Positions 1-10,113 are shown, counted from the stretch's first letter. The stretch: DNA of 64,000 nt from Cytophagales bacterium CG12_big_fil_rev_8_21_14_0_65_40_12 (GCA_002786855.1 PCUU01000067.1:62001-126000), one strand, 5' to 3'. The notes: generated by a model not told the origin, from the sequence alone. Translations and numbers: made by a program.

Positions 1-2
1 TC

Positions 3-413
3 TATATCAACATAACATCCACTCATAAGAAAGATGATGCACCAGAAGGTTGCCAAAATTGGTTTACTATGATCAATGTGCCTAATAATCAGGGCCAAGA
101 TTGGGATCTACTTATTGAAGAGGCCAGGGCGAATATTTTGAAGAAACTTTCGCTTCAATTGGGTGAGGATATCGAGCCACTTATAGAACTTGAGGATATC
201 CTTGATCCGAGAAGTATTGAATTAAGAACGTCCTCATCACAAGGCGCACTTTATGGCAATAGCTCGAACAACAAATACGCTGCTTTCCTACGACACGCCA
301 ATTTCTCGAAGAAAATCGAACATCTCTATTTCTGTGGAGGAAGTGTTCATCCGGGAGGTGGGATTCCGCTCTGCTTGCTTTCGGCCAAAATAGTAGCCGA
401 AAATTTTGATTGA
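3..413 (+). CDS. Phytoene desaturase family protein, C-terminal part (cut by window edge)
   Basis: The reading frame is open from the left edge (codons from base 3) to TGA at 411-413, so only the last ~136 residues of a longer gene are present; the ATG at 69 is internal. The segment has the C-terminal FAD-binding signature of CrtI/CrtD-type carotenoid desaturases (CGGSVHPGGGIPLCLLSAKI) preceded by a typical APEGCQNWF stretch. These flavoenzymes desaturate carotenoid precursors at the membrane, so the organism is probably pigmented. Whether it is a CrtI- or CrtD-type enzyme cannot be told from the tail. It converges on the TolC gene with only three bases between them and no visible terminator. 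Confidence 0.85.
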   Translation, partial: YINITSTHKKDDAPEGCQNWFTMINVPNNQGQDWDLLIEEARANILKKLSLQLGEDIEPLIELEDILDPRSIELRTSSSQGALYGNSSNNKYAAFLRHANFSKKIEHLYFCGGSVHPGGGIPLCLLSAKIVAENFD

Positions 414-416
414 AAT

Positions 417-1728
417 TTACTCAGGCTTAACGTTTCCGCCCGAAAGTCTTTTCAATTCAATTTCTGCCAACATGATGTTGTATTGTGCGTTAATCTTTCG
501 GATTTCTGCCTGAACTAAATTGATTTGGGCTTCTCTTAACTCCACGGCCGTGGTATTGCCCACTTTGAACCTCTCCAATGCGATATCATAATTTTCCTTC
601 GCCACTTCCAAATTCAAGGCTTCCAACTCATTCAGCCTAAGGCTATTCTGATAACTACCATATACTTTACGAATATCAGATTCTAGGGACTGCCGTAAAT
701 CTTCTATTTGCAATTCGCTAAGTTCCACTTGAATTTTAGCATTTTGCTCTCTGCGCTTCAGGTCAAAGCCATTGAAAATATTCCAAGAAGCTCCGGCCCC
801 ATAACTAAATCCTGTAGAGAGATTGCTAAGCACAGCACCAGCGTCAGAAATTCGATCATTATAGGTATAGCCAAAATTCACATTAAGCACAGGTAGCTTT
901 TGGGCATTCAATTCTTTGATTTGTAGGTAATTGGCTTCAAGATTTCTTTGGGCACGGACTACTCCCGCATTATTGAGACTGGCCGATGAGATTATGTCGT
1001 TGAGCTGAATGGAGTCATCGTAATTAAATCCTGCCGATATTTCGTAATTGCGCTCCAAATCTTGTCCTAACAATCGATTCATTTCTACGAGTACGTTATG
1101 GATCAATTCGCGCTGTGTTAAATAGTTGGATGAATCCGTATTGTAATCCACTTGCGCTTGTAAAAAAACGAGCTTGGAGGCCTTCCCCACTTCGTATCTA
1201 GTTTTGGCCAGTTCTAAGCGTTTTCGACTCAAATCAAGTGCAATCTGAAAAACCCTGGCCCTTTCATTTTCCAGCACAACCCTATAAAAGGCATTGGAAA
1301 TTTGGGCAATACTGTTTTCTATTTGAAGTCTTAAGTCGTCTTCACCCACTTGGGCCAAAGTCTTGAGTCGATTTCGGGTATGGAACATTCCTAAGCCATC
1401 AAAAACTGTCCAATTGAGTGTAGGTGAAAGATTGAGGTTGCTGGTTTTGGCATTATCGATCTTTCTTGCTTCGCCCCCTGAAGCCAATTGTTGGGTTACA
1501 TCCGTATTACTAAAGGATTTATTGGCGGTTACGTTAAAAGTCGGAAGCAAAGCCCCATAACTCAATTCTGAATTCACCGCGCTTGTCTCGGCCGTTTTTT
1601 TTCGAAATCTTAATCGCCAAATTATACTCTAAACCCAATTGAACTGCATCTTCAATTGTCAATTTTTCTTGGGCATAAATGCTTGCCCAAGAAATGATCA
1701 AACTCAAAAAAGTAATCTTGATTTTCAT
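417..1728 (-). CDS. TolC-family outer membrane efflux protein, frameshifted at an A8 run
   Basis: Two overlapping frames together give one TolC-like protein of about 436 residues. The N-terminal frame (ATG at 1728) encodes a signal peptide ending near IYAQ and the start of the first TolC helix (LTIEDAVQLGLEYNLAIKISKK). The second frame (down to 417) holds the rest, including long amphipathic helices and a second repeat ending in ELKRLSGGNV. They join at a run of eight A (plus strand T8, 1595-1602): removing one A gives ISKKTAETSAV and a continuous protein. As written, the first frame stops at 1534 after 64 residues; a GTG at 1577 could start a product lacking the signal peptide. It is the outer-membrane channel of the RND operon, two bases after the pump gene. 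A sequencing error, a real mutation or slippage at the A run are all possible. Confidence 0.85.
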
Positions 1729-1730
1729 AA

Positions 1731-4700
1731 TTAAGCTGTAGTTCTAGCTACCCGACTCTTTTTACTTGAAAAATAAGTATAGATCGCTGGAATGACATAA
1801 AGTGTGAGTACGGTTGAAAATATAAGTCCGCCAATAATGGCAATACCCATTGAAACTCGGCTTTCTGCACCAGCTCCCAAAGACAAAGCAATTGGTAGAA
1901 TGCCTAAAATTGTAGAAAGCGAGGTCATTAAAATTGGTCTGAAACGAGATTTAGAAGCATCCAATACTGCTTCTCGAACACTCAAGCCTTGGGCTTTCCT
2001 TTGGTTAGCAAACTCAACAATCAGAATACCATTCTTCGATACCAAACCTACCAACATAATGATTCCGATTTGACTGAAAATATTGAGTGACTCCTCGTAT
2101 CGCCACAATACAAGCAAGGCACCTGCCAATGCCAAAGGCACCGTGAATAAAATGATCAAAGGATCCACAAAACTTTCAAACTGGGCGGATAAGACCAGGT
2201 AGATCAAAATCAGAGCAAAACCAAAAGCAAAATAAAGGCTATTTGTGCTGTCTCTAAATTCGCGAGATTCTCCGGCTAAATCTGTTGTGAAAGTATCGTC
2301 CAAAACTTGTTTAGCAATCCTGTCCATTGCCTCAATACCTTGGCCTGTAGTTACTTTTGGTGCCAAACTAGCCGATACCGTTGCAGCTGCAAATCTGTTA
2401 AAACGGTATAATTGCGGTGGAGAACTTCTTTCTTCTAAGGTGATCAGGTTGTCCAATTGAATTAATCTTCCATCGGTAGAACGTACATAAAGCGCCTTCA
2501 AATCTAAAGGATCATTTCTATCGGCCCTTTCTACCTGACCTATAATTTGATACTGTTTTCCTCCTAAAATAAAGAAGCCAAAACGCTGACCTGCCAAGCC
2601 CAATTGAAGGGTTTGAGCTATATCTCGAACTGAAATACCTAAAGTACGCGCCTTCTCTCTATCAATTTCGATTGTAATTTCGGGCTTAGTGAACTTTAGG
2701 TTCAAATTAACAAAAGTGAACTCTGGCGCCTGATTTGCCAATCTTACAAATTCGGGCAAAACCTCCTTTAATTTTTCTAATTCTCCAGCTTGAATAACAT
2801 ACTGAACTGGGAAACCGCTGCTTCTTCTTCCGCCAATAGTGGGTGGCTGAGACAGTGATGCTCGTGCCGCGGTATACTGAGCCATAATCGGTGAAAAATC
2901 ATCTAATATCTCCTGTTGCGACCTATCCCTCAGCTCTGCATCAACAAGCGTAATTGTGATTCTAGCAGAGTTTGTTGCGGCACTACCGAAACCTGGAGAT
3001 GTTATGGTGATTAATGATTCCTTTTCTGGTACATGTTTTTCTACTGCAGCAATTATGCTATCCACATAAGCATCCATATACTCGAAAGTAGCACCTTCAG
3101 GCCCTGTAGCACTGGCCGTTAATGACCCTCTATCCTCAAGCGGAGCAATTTCTTCTGGAATTCTGTTGCCTGTTAAGAAATAAACAATCATACCAGCAGA
3201 GAGCAAGATGACAACGAAAGCCATCCATCGGATGTTCATAAAAGCATCCAAAGAATTGTTGTACGCTTTATTGAGACTTATAAAGAACGGCTCTGTTTTT
3301 CTGTAGAACCAATTTTTCTTTTCTGTTTTTCTTAACAGTCTAGAGCTCATCATTGGAGTGAGCGTGAGTGCTACGAAAGAGGAAATCACTACAGCGCCTG
3401 CCACCACAATTCCGAACTCTCTGAAGAGCCTACCTGTTAATCCCTGCAAGAAAATCACTGGCATAAACACAGCTACTAATGCTACGGTGGTCGCTATTAC
3501 TGCAAAGAAAATTTCATTCGTTCCTTTAATGCCTGCCTCATGCGGCTCCATTCCACCTTCTATTTTGGAATAGATATTCTCTAGTACGACAATGGTATCG
3601 TCCACCACCAAACCAATGGCCAGTACGATTCCCAATAAGGTCAACACATTAATCGAAAACCCAGAAACATACATGATGAAGAAAGCTCCAATCAAAGAAA
3701 TTGGAATGGTCATTACCGGAATCAAAGTAGTTCTCCAATCTCTTAAAAAGGCGAAGATAATTACTACAACAAGGGCAAATGCCACTATAATGGTTTGCTG
3801 AACCTCAGTAATTGACTCACGGATATATTCAGTGTTATCAAAACCAATTCCTAACTGAATATCCGCAGGAAGATCCTTTTTAACTTGCTCGATTCGCTTA
3901 TAGAAATTAACTGAGATTTCGATATTATTTGAGCCTGGCTGGGTGATCACCGCAATACCAACCATCGGCACTCCATTTCGCTTTAAGATGGTTTTCTGAT
4001 TCTCAGGTGCCAATTCTGCTCGGCCAATATCTCTGAAACGAACAATTACTCCATTCTCTTCTTTTACAATCAGATTGTTGAATTCTTCAGGAGAATTGAT
4101 TCTGCCAACCGTACGAACTGTTAATTCTGTATTTGATCCTTCGACACTTCCTGATGGCAACTCTACATTGTCGCGATTAACCGCATTTTGAACATCTAGT
4201 GGTGTTAGTTGATAAGCTGCCAAGCGATCTGGGTCCATCCATAAGCGCATTGAATACCTTTTAGAACCCCAAACTTGCACAGAGCTAATCCCTTGAATAG
4301 TCTGAACTCTTTCTTTCAACACATTTTCAGCTAAAAGGGTCAAATCCAAAAGATTTCGCTCACTGCTTGCCACAGTTAAGAAAATAATAGGACTTGCATC
4401 AGCGTCTGCCTTACGCACAGTTGGAGGCTCAACATCTGGAGGAAGTCTTCTGACAACGCCAGAAACTTTATCTCTTACATCGTTGGCCGCGGCTTCTAGA
4501 TCTACTCCCAAGTCAAACTCTGCAGTGATTGAGCTACCTCCATCTCTACTTGTTGAGGTAAGTGTTTTTATGCCCGCAATACTATTTAGTGCTTCTTCTA
4601 TAGGCTCCGTAATTTGGGCTTCGATGATCTCTGCATTGGCTCCAGTGTAACTTGTAGATACTGAAATTACGGGTGGATCCACACTAGGGAATTCCCGAAC

Positions 4701-4802
4701 CCCTAAATAACTAAAGCCAATAACACCAAAAATCACAATGATGATGTTCATCACCAAGGCAAGCACTGGGCGTTTTATACTTATGGTTGATAAACTCGAC
4801 AT
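1731..4802 (-). CDS. RND efflux pump, inner-membrane transporter (HAE1/AcrB family)
   Basis: This 1023-residue protein has the full AcrB architecture: an N-terminal membrane helix (RPVLALVMNIIIVIFG), a periplasmic porter domain, a block of helices with the proton-relay pair in GLVVDDTIVVLEN around residue 400, a second periplasmic domain and a second helix block ending near the C-terminus. It uses proton influx to export drugs, detergents or metabolites from the periplasm and inner membrane through the adaptor encoded just upstream and the TolC protein just downstream. Start ATG at 4802 is two bases from the adaptor stop codon, so the genes are surely cotranscribed. Length is normal for the family. 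The substrate cannot be predicted. Confidence 0.97.
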   Translation of the reverse strand: MSSLSTISIKRPVLALVMNIIIVIFGVIGFSYLGVREFPSVDPPVISVSTSYTGANAEIIEAQITEPIEEALNSIAGIKTLTSTSRDGGSSITAEFDLGVDLEAAANDVRDKVSGVVRRLPPDVEPPTVRKADADASPIIFLTVASSERNLLDLTLLAENVLKERVQTIQGISSVQVWGSKRYSMRLWMDPDRLAAYQLTPLDVQNAVNRDNVELPSGSVEGSNTELTVRTVGRINSPEEFNNLIVKEENGVIVRFRDIGRAELAPENQKTILKRNGVPMVGIAVITQPGSNNIEISVNFYKRIEQVKKDLPADIQLGIGFDNTEYIRESITEVQQTIIVAFALVVVIIFAFLRDWRTTLIPVMTIPISLIGAFFIMYVSGFSINVLTLLGIVLAIGLVVDDTIVVLENIYSKIEGGMEPHEAGIKGTNEIFFAVIATTVALVAVFMPVIFLQGLTGRLFREFGIVVAGAVVISSFVALTLTPMMSSRLLRKTEKKNWFYRKTEPFFISLNKAYNNSLDAFMNIRWMAFVVILLSAGMIVYFLTGNRIPEEIAPLEDRGSLTASATGPEGATFEYMDAYVDSIIAAVEKHVPEKESLITITSPGFGSAATNSARITITLVDAELRDRSQQEILDDFSPIMAQYTAARASLSQPPTIGGRRSSGFPVQYVIQAGELEKLKEVLPEFVRLANQAPEFTFVNLNLKFTKPEITIEIDREKARTLGISVRDIAQTLQLGLAGQRFGFFILGGKQYQIIGQVERADRNDPLDLKALYVRSTDGRLIQLDNLITLEERSSPPQLYRFNRFAAATVSASLAPKVTTGQGIEAMDRIAKQVLDDTFTTDLAGESREFRDSTNSLYFAFGFALILIYLVLSAQFESFVDPLIILFTVPLALAGALLVLWRYEESLNIFSQIGIIMLVGLVSKNGILIVEFANQRKAQGLSVREAVLDASKSRFRPILMTSLSTILGILPIALSLGAGAESRVSMGIAIIGGLIFSTVLTLYVIPAIYTYFSSKKSRVARTTA

Positions 4803-4804
4803 AT

Positions 4805-5884
4805 TTATTTAGATATAGATGTTACCTTAATCGCTGACCCTTGTCTTATTTCTAATAGCCCGGTAGTAATTACCGTGTCTTGAGGGCTTAGCCCTTTCAA
4901 GATTTGTACTGCGTCCTCAGTTCGAAGTCCAATATCAACTTTAGCCGCTACCGCTTTCCCTGATCTAGCCACAAAAACCATATGACCATTTAATTCGGGG
5001 ATTACAGATACGGCAGGCACCAGAAGTGCATTGTCAACTGAGGACATTATTAATTCTATTCTCGCAAATTGACCAGGCAAAAGCTTCCCATCTTCGTTTC
5101 GAGAAATAGCCCTTAGCTTTAAAGTCCGAGTCGTTTGATCAATTTGTGGTTCAAAGGCATATACTTTCCCTATAAACACATCGCTGGAAGTTTCTGTAGT
5201 AAATTGAATCTCATCTCCGACTTTAACTTCGTTCGCGTACTTCCCCGGAATGGAAAAGTCAATCTTGACAGGATCGATATTGTAAAGTGTAGCAATGACA
5301 GTACTATTGGTGATAAAAGCTCCTTCACTGATTTGTCGAAGCCCTAAAGTACCATCGAAAGGAGCAAAAATTGAAGTCTCCGCTAACTGCGCTTCAATTA
5401 CACGGATATCGGCATCGAGTGTGTTTACCGCGGTAAGCGAGATGTCGTACTCCTCCTGACTAATGGCTTCTTTCTCTAGCAGTAGTTTTTGACGCTTCTC
5501 CGTTTCTTCTGCCAATTTTTTACTGAACTTCAACTTCTGGAGTTGGGCCTGTAATTCATCGTCTTTAAGGCTCACTAATAAAGTGCCCTTTTTGACTTTC
5601 TGACCTTCTAAAAAATGTATTTTAGTCACTAACCCAGCCACCTCACTCTTCAATTCTAAAGACTCGTTGGGTAAAATAGAACCTGTAATTTTTATTTTAT
5701 TCTCTAAAAGCTGAGGCGAAACCACATAACCCGTAACTGGCAAGACCTCACTCCTACGTTTTATTTCTGCCGCAGGCTCACCCCCATTTTTGGGTAAAAT
5801 TTCATCGATTCGTGGATAGACGGCCCAAGCCGCAATTGCTAAAATGATTATCAAGACAATAATAATCCTTGATGCTTTACTCAT
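4805..5884 (-). CDS. RND efflux periplasmic adaptor (membrane fusion protein)
   Basis: The 359-residue protein begins with a membrane anchor (IIIVLIIILAIAAWAVYP), followed by a lipoyl/barrel-sandwich half (EVAGLVTKIHFLEGQKVKKG), an alpha-helical hairpin rich in K, E and Q (roughly residues 110-150), the returning barrel half (IFAPFDGTLGLRQISEG) and beta-barrel and membrane-proximal domains. That order is typical of AcrA/HlyD_D23 adaptors, which bridge the inner-membrane pump and TolC. It lies between the alpha/beta hydrolase gene (10-base gap) and the RND pump gene (2-base gap) on the minus strand, so the four genes form one operon. Confidence 0.96.
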   Translation of the reverse strand: MSKASRIIIVLIIILAIAAWAVYPRIDEILPKNGGEPAAEIKRRSEVLPVTGYVVSPQLLENKIKITGSILPNESLELKSEVAGLVTKIHFLEGQKVKKGTLLVSLKDDELQAQLQKLKFSKKLAEETEKRQKLLLEKEAISQEEYDISLTAVNTLDADIRVIEAQLAETSIFAPFDGTLGLRQISEGAFITNSTVIATLYNIDPVKIDFSIPGKYANEVKVGDEIQFTTETSSDVFIGKVYAFEPQIDQTTRTLKLRAISRNEDGKLLPGQFARIELIMSSVDNALLVPAVSVIPELNGHMVFVARSGKAVAAKVDIGLRTEDAVQILKGLSPQDTVITTGLLEIRQGSAIKVTSISK

Positions 5885-5894
5885 TGTTTAGTGA

Positions 5895-6713
5895 TTAGGA
5901 ATGTATTTTAATAAAGGCGATTGAAAAATTGTTGAATGCATCTGGTTGTTCAACGTTGCACACGTGGCCGCAATCTTCGATAATATTTAACCATGCATTT
6001 TTATGATTTGAAACCAACTTGATCACTTGTGGAAGGAACATGTAATCTTCATCTCCCATTAAATAGAGCGTGGGCAAACCCGTTTCCTTCTCATTAAAAT
6101 AGCGCAGTAGAGGATTGATTCCATTGGTCAGTTTAAACCATTTCATGAACTCGTGTTGTGCTACTCTTTTGGCTTGGCTGATAAAAAGATCCCGAGATTC
6201 GGCATTGCGCTTTCTGGGCATTATGATAAAAGCAAAAAGTCTGTAGAGCCACATGAAGGGTATAAAGCGCTTTAGTCCATTTCCTACACCTACTAAAAAT
6301 TTGGACCGGACATTCAATCTAGTGACTGCACCTCCCAAAATCAGGGATTGCACTCTTTCTGGAGCAATCTCGCAGATGGTCCGAATGATAATTGTACCCA
6401 GCGAAATACCAACAAAATGTGCCTTTTCAATTTTTAGATGATCGAGCACGTCAATAATATCCTTGCTTATGTTTTCGAAGTTGTGCTCGTTGGTGAAGTA
6501 CCTTTCGAATGCCTCTTGCGACTTGCCGTGCCCACGCAAATCCAACAGTAGCACATTATACTGTTCCTGAAAACTCTTGATTTGCCTAAACCATATTGAA
6601 GAACTACCACCAGCCCCATGAATGAAGGCCACCCACTGGTCGGAGCTATTATTCTTATATGTTTTATAGTAGAGCAAGGATGAATATTTTACTGCAAAAG
6701 TAACCCCTCCCAA
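5895..6713 (-). CDS. Alpha/beta hydrolase
   Basis: About 272 residues with a complete alpha/beta-hydrolase fold signature: oxyanion region FIHGAGGSSSIW, DLRGHGKS after strand 4, nucleophile elbow GISLG (Ser), acid MGDEDYMF and histidine EDCGHVCN near the C-terminus. The substrate is unknown; the HGAGGSSSIW type is common in small Bacteroidota esterases of this class. No ATG exists at the 5' end. TTG at 6713 opens the frame, and a purine-rich GGGAGGGG directly follows it, so the true start may be slightly downstream; the region that aligns with relatives begins near VKYSSLLYY. It is the first gene of the RND efflux operon, so it may act on or be induced by the exported compound (inference). 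Confidence 0.88.
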   Translation of the reverse strand: MGGVTFAVKYSSLLYYKTYKNNSSDQWVAFIHGAGGSSSIWFRQIKSFQEQYNVLLLDLRGHGKSQEAFERYFTNEHNFENISKDIIDVLDHLKIEKAHFVGISLGTIIIRTICEIAPERVQSLILGGAVTRLNVRSKFLVGVGNGLKRFIPFMWLYRLFAFIIMPRKRNAESRDLFISQAKRVAQHEFMKWFKLTNGINPLLRYFNEKETGLPTLYLMGDEDYMFLPQVIKLVSNHKNAWLNIIEDCGHVCNVEQPDAFNNFSIAFIKIHS

Positions 6714-6759
6714 TCAAATAAGTTCGACCGTTTGCATAAGTAGTTGATGAATGAAATAG

Positions 6760-6798
6760 AAAAGGCCCAGCAGGAAAATCCAACCGGGCCTTTTTTTT
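6760..6798 (-). terminator. Bidirectional intrinsic terminator between TonB receptor and hydrolase
   Basis: Inverted repeat AAAAGGCCC (6760-6768) and GGGCCTTTT (6786-6794) around a 17-base loop, with T8 on the plus strand and T4 on the minus strand. It follows the TonB-dependent receptor gene and separates it from the hydrolase-efflux operon. Confidence 0.8.
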
Positions 6799-6812
6799 AG
6801 GAATTAGGAATA

Positions 6813-9800
6813 TTAGTTTCCGAAGATATATCTAAGACCAAGTTGCATTTGCCATCTTGAGCTAGTCAAACCTGAATCATCGATTCTATTCGCAGCTGGA
6901 TCGTTATTAACAACACCATCGAAAGTAAATTCTGGAGTTGTGCCATCAGCTTGGAATCCTTCGAAGTTTAACAATTCAAAGTCATTCGGCACAAAGTATC
7001 TTCTACCCCAAGCGCTGTTAAGCAAGTTTCCGAAGTTGTAGATATCAGCAGTGAACTGCAAAGTATTTTTGCTATCACCAGCTTTGATGCTGAATTCTTG
7101 CATGAATCTTAAATCGAAGATATGCGAGAATGGCGCTCTTGAAGCATTTACTTCTGCATATTGACCTCTTCTTGAATTCAAATATTTATTACCAGAAATA
7201 AATCTATTCAATGCCTGCCACTGGAAAGCTGGAGTACCAGCCTGTGGGTCGTTTCTCAAAACAATATCGTCAGAGTTCAATGGAACATAGATCAAGTTTC
7301 TCTCACGAGAGTCTTCTCTGTTCAAGTTTCCATTGTCGTTGTAGATGAACGAATAAGGAGACCCTGCTCTTCCTTCGTAAACCAAACCAATCTGAGTTGC
7401 AATGTTTTCAGACCACTCTTGTTTGTATGAAGTCTGAACAATGATTCTGTGACCAGGAGAGAAAAATGACTTTACCAACGGCTGGTCAAAGTTTCTACCT
7501 TGGATAGAATGTAGACCTCTCCACTGCGATGAGTTTTGAGAAGATGTTCCATCAAAAACGTTGAAAGACTCACCATAAGAATAAGAAGCGCTTCCTTGGA
7601 AACCGTTGGTCAATGGCATGGTTAAAGTAGTAGACATGTTATATGAATAACCTCTGCCTGTGTTAGCCGCTAAATAAATACCACCGTAGTTTCTAACGAT
7701 CAAATCACTTCTATTGAATTTTTGTCTGTAATCACCTGTTCCAGTCAAATATTGTACCGCTGGCTTGATGTTCAAATTCTGATAAGTAATGGCATTAACG
7801 TTCTTGTTGTAAAGGGCGTCAATTGTCCAAATCCATCCATTCGATAATTTCTTATCCAATGCTACGTTGAATTTTGCCACCTGAGGTGCTTTAAAGTCCT
7901 TAGCAAATAGGTCAATATTACCTGATTGAACCGTTGTACTTGGAGTTCCTGGCTGATTGTTTACGTCAGGTCTGAAGATACCGTCAAAACCTCTTTCGTC
8001 AATTGAACCTAAGTTAAAGCCATTATTATTATAGGCTCCACCTGGCCAAACCAATGGAATTCTTGAAGTAAAAATACCAGCTCCACCTCTTAGCTGAAGA
8101 GTTCTATCACCACTGATATCCCAGTTGAAACCAACTCTTGGAGAGAACAAAGCCTGTGGCTCAATGAATTGACCTACTCTAGCTCCTTTTAAAGTATAAC
8201 CAAATGACTCCAATTGTGGAATTACAGTATTGTTAAATACCTCATTTTCTGGAGTATCCTCAAAAGACTGAATATCCATTCTAAGGCCTACAGTCAATTT
8301 GAAATTATCATTCACTTGAACTTCATCCTGAGCATAAACACCGATTACGCTAGAATTAAAAATTGCAGCTGCAATAGATCCGTCACCCGTGATATTATCT
8401 CTGTTAGAGAAAAGTCTGAAATAATCATTGGCAGGTTGGTCTGTCAAGAAGTCGTTCAAGCTACCATAAGTATATTGACCAAAGTTTTGAGCAATGAACA
8501 AGTTCTCAGCTGCATAGAATTCAGCATTGATACCAAAAGTATAAGTGTGTTTACCTCTGTATAACTCAAAGTTATCGTTGATGGTAAAAACAGTTTGGTC
8601 AAGCAAGTTAGCCGTTGAGAAAGGCTCCGCTCCAAATTGAATATTACCTCTACCGTCATTAATTGTTACTGTTGGAAAATCTCCACCCGTTGGATCTCTG
8701 TCATCAGAAACGTTTACATAACCAATAGTCAATTTATTAGATGCATTAGAACCTAAAGTAGCCGCCCATTCTGCAGAAAGTGAATTGGTTTGAGAAAGGA
8801 AAGATTCTGATCTGTTGTAGAAACCAATTTGTCTTGTGGTTGATCTAATGGCCTCAATATTATCAGCGTTCACGTAAGAATAACGAAGCGTGAATTTGTT
8901 ATTCTGGTTAGCATTAAAATCAAGCTTGGCAGTAAGTTTCTCAGAATTAAGTATAACTGGGTTATTTTCAAAGGCTCCTGGATCATAACCAAAACCATTC
9001 AACTTAGAAATAAGAGCATTAATATCAGCCCTGTCTGAATCACCTTCATAAGTCGAAAAATCAAAAGGCTGAGGAGTCTCATCTCTTTGCTCTTCGTAAT
9101 TCACAAAGAAGAAAAGTTTGTCCTTAATGATTGGACCACCTACTCTAACACCATAGGTTTCAGCAGTGAACGCATTTAGTTTTCTTCTTGTCGCTCCATC
9201 AATGTCGGTTGGAGTTTCTCCAGCTAAATTCTCGTTTCTCCAGAATCTGTAGGCAGACCCTTCGATTTCGTTTGATCCTGAACGAGTAACTGCGTTGATA
9301 GCACCACCCGCAAAACCAGAAACTCTTACATCGAAAGGAGCAACTTGGATTTGGAACTGCTCGATTGCGTCAATTGAAATTGGAGATACTCCTGTTTGAC
9401 CACCGTTAGTTCCTGAACCTGCAAGACCGAACACGTCATTGTTTACCGCACCATCAATATAAATAGAGTTATATCTGTTGTTCTGACCACCAATTGATAT
9501 AGAGAATCCATCTGAACCCTCATCAATTGTAGCCTGAGGAGTGAATCTTGCAAAGTCACCAATGGCACGAGCTACAGTTGGAGTTGCGTTGATTTGGTCA
9601 ATGCCAATTACAGTTTCTGCACCTGTCTTGTTTCCATCAAAAATACCACTTCTGCTAGCAATTACTTCAACATCATCAAGGCTCACAGATGTTTCTTGTA
9701 ATGTTGCACTAAGTTTGTAAGACTGCCCTAGCGTAAGGAACACATTCTCTTGCTTAAACTCCTGAAAACCCACGAAAGTAACTGTAACCGTATAAGGGCC

Positions 9801-10031
9801 ACCTACTCTCATGTTAGGAATTCTGTAAAAACCGTCAGCATTGCTAACGTTACCATATTGCGAACCACTTGGCGTGTGAATCGCAACAACTGTTGCACCT
9901 GGAAGCGGAGCCCCAGCGGCATCCGTTATCTTTCCATTCAAAGATGATGTTGTTGTACCTTGTCCGTAGGCCACTGCGCTAATCGCAAGCATGATCCCGG
10001 CTAGTACAAACTGGAGTAATGATTTTCTCAT
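6813..10031 (-). CDS. TonB-dependent receptor, Oar/SusC-like, with carboxypeptidase-regulatory-like domain
   Basis: A 1072-residue outer-membrane protein. The best start is the ATG at 10031, giving a clear signal peptide (MRKSLLQFVLAGIMLAISAV, cleaved after AYGQ); an in-frame start 13 codons upstream would spoil it. Next come a CarboxypepD_reg-like beta domain (residues ~30-110, SLNGKITDAAGAPLPGATV), a plug domain (~120-260, including IYIDGAVNNDVFGL and GGAINAVTRSGSNE) and a long beta-barrel ending in MQLGLRYIFGN. The layout resembles the Oar subgroup of TonB-dependent receptors, which import or export large ligands using energy from TonB-ExbBD. No SusD partner lies beside it. It has its own promoter and terminator, and diverges from the M14 peptidase gene. 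Ligand unknown. Confidence 0.95.
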   Translation of the reverse strand: MRKSLLQFVLAGIMLAISAVAYGQGTTTSSLNGKITDAAGAPLPGATVVAIHTPSGSQYGNVSNADGFYRIPNMRVGGPYTVTVTFVGFQEFKQENVFLTLGQSYKLSATLQETSVSLDDVEVIASRSGIFDGNKTGAETVIGIDQINATPTVARAIGDFARFTPQATIDEGSDGFSISIGGQNNRYNSIYIDGAVNNDVFGLAGSGTNGGQTGVSPISIDAIEQFQIQVAPFDVRVSGFAGGAINAVTRSGSNEIEGSAYRFWRNENLAGETPTDIDGATRRKLNAFTAETYGVRVGGPIIKDKLFFFVNYEEQRDETPQPFDFSTYEGDSDRADINALISKLNGFGYDPGAFENNPVILNSEKLTAKLDFNANQNNKFTLRYSYVNADNIEAIRSTTRQIGFYNRSESFLSQTNSLSAEWAATLGSNASNKLTIGYVNVSDDRDPTGGDFPTVTINDGRGNIQFGAEPFSTANLLDQTVFTINDNFELYRGKHTYTFGINAEFYAAENLFIAQNFGQYTYGSLNDFLTDQPANDYFRLFSNRDNITGDGSIAAAIFNSSVIGVYAQDEVQVNDNFKLTVGLRMDIQSFEDTPENEVFNNTVIPQLESFGYTLKGARVGQFIEPQALFSPRVGFNWDISGDRTLQLRGGAGIFTSRIPLVWPGGAYNNNGFNLGSIDERGFDGIFRPDVNNQPGTPSTTVQSGNIDLFAKDFKAPQVAKFNVALDKKLSNGWIWTIDALYNKNVNAITYQNLNIKPAVQYLTGTGDYRQKFNRSDLIVRNYGGIYLAANTGRGYSYNMSTTLTMPLTNGFQGSASYSYGESFNVFDGTSSQNSSQWRGLHSIQGRNFDQPLVKSFFSPGHRIIVQTSYKQEWSENIATQIGLVYEGRAGSPYSFIYNDNGNLNREDSRERNLIYVPLNSDDIVLRNDPQAGTPAFQWQALNRFISGNKYLNSRRGQYAEVNASRAPFSHIFDLRFMQEFSIKAGDSKNTLQFTADIYNFGNLLNSAWGRRYFVPNDFELLNFEGFQADGTTPEFTFDGVVNNDPAANRIDDSGLTSSRWQMQLGLRYIFGN

Positions 10032-10105
10032 AGAAGAAATTTTAATGTAGATTAGATTAAGTTGTTTCAATTCAAATCAAATGCTATGGCCACGAATGAC
10101 TGCCG

Positions 10106-10113
10106 CAAAAGTA
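10106..10113 (-). promoter_or_regulatory. Putative -7 element of TonB receptor promoter
   Basis: On the minus strand the sequence reads TACTTTTG, an exact match to the Bacteroidota -7 consensus TAnnTTTG, followed by GCGGC. No good TTTG lies 19 bases upstream, so the -33 box is weak. It implies a 5' leader of roughly 70 bases. Confidence 0.5.

Noticed and set aside
8214-8564. A 116-codon plus-strand frame inside the TonB receptor gene
   Set aside because: Antisense shadow of the beta-barrel coding region; no start signals or domain.
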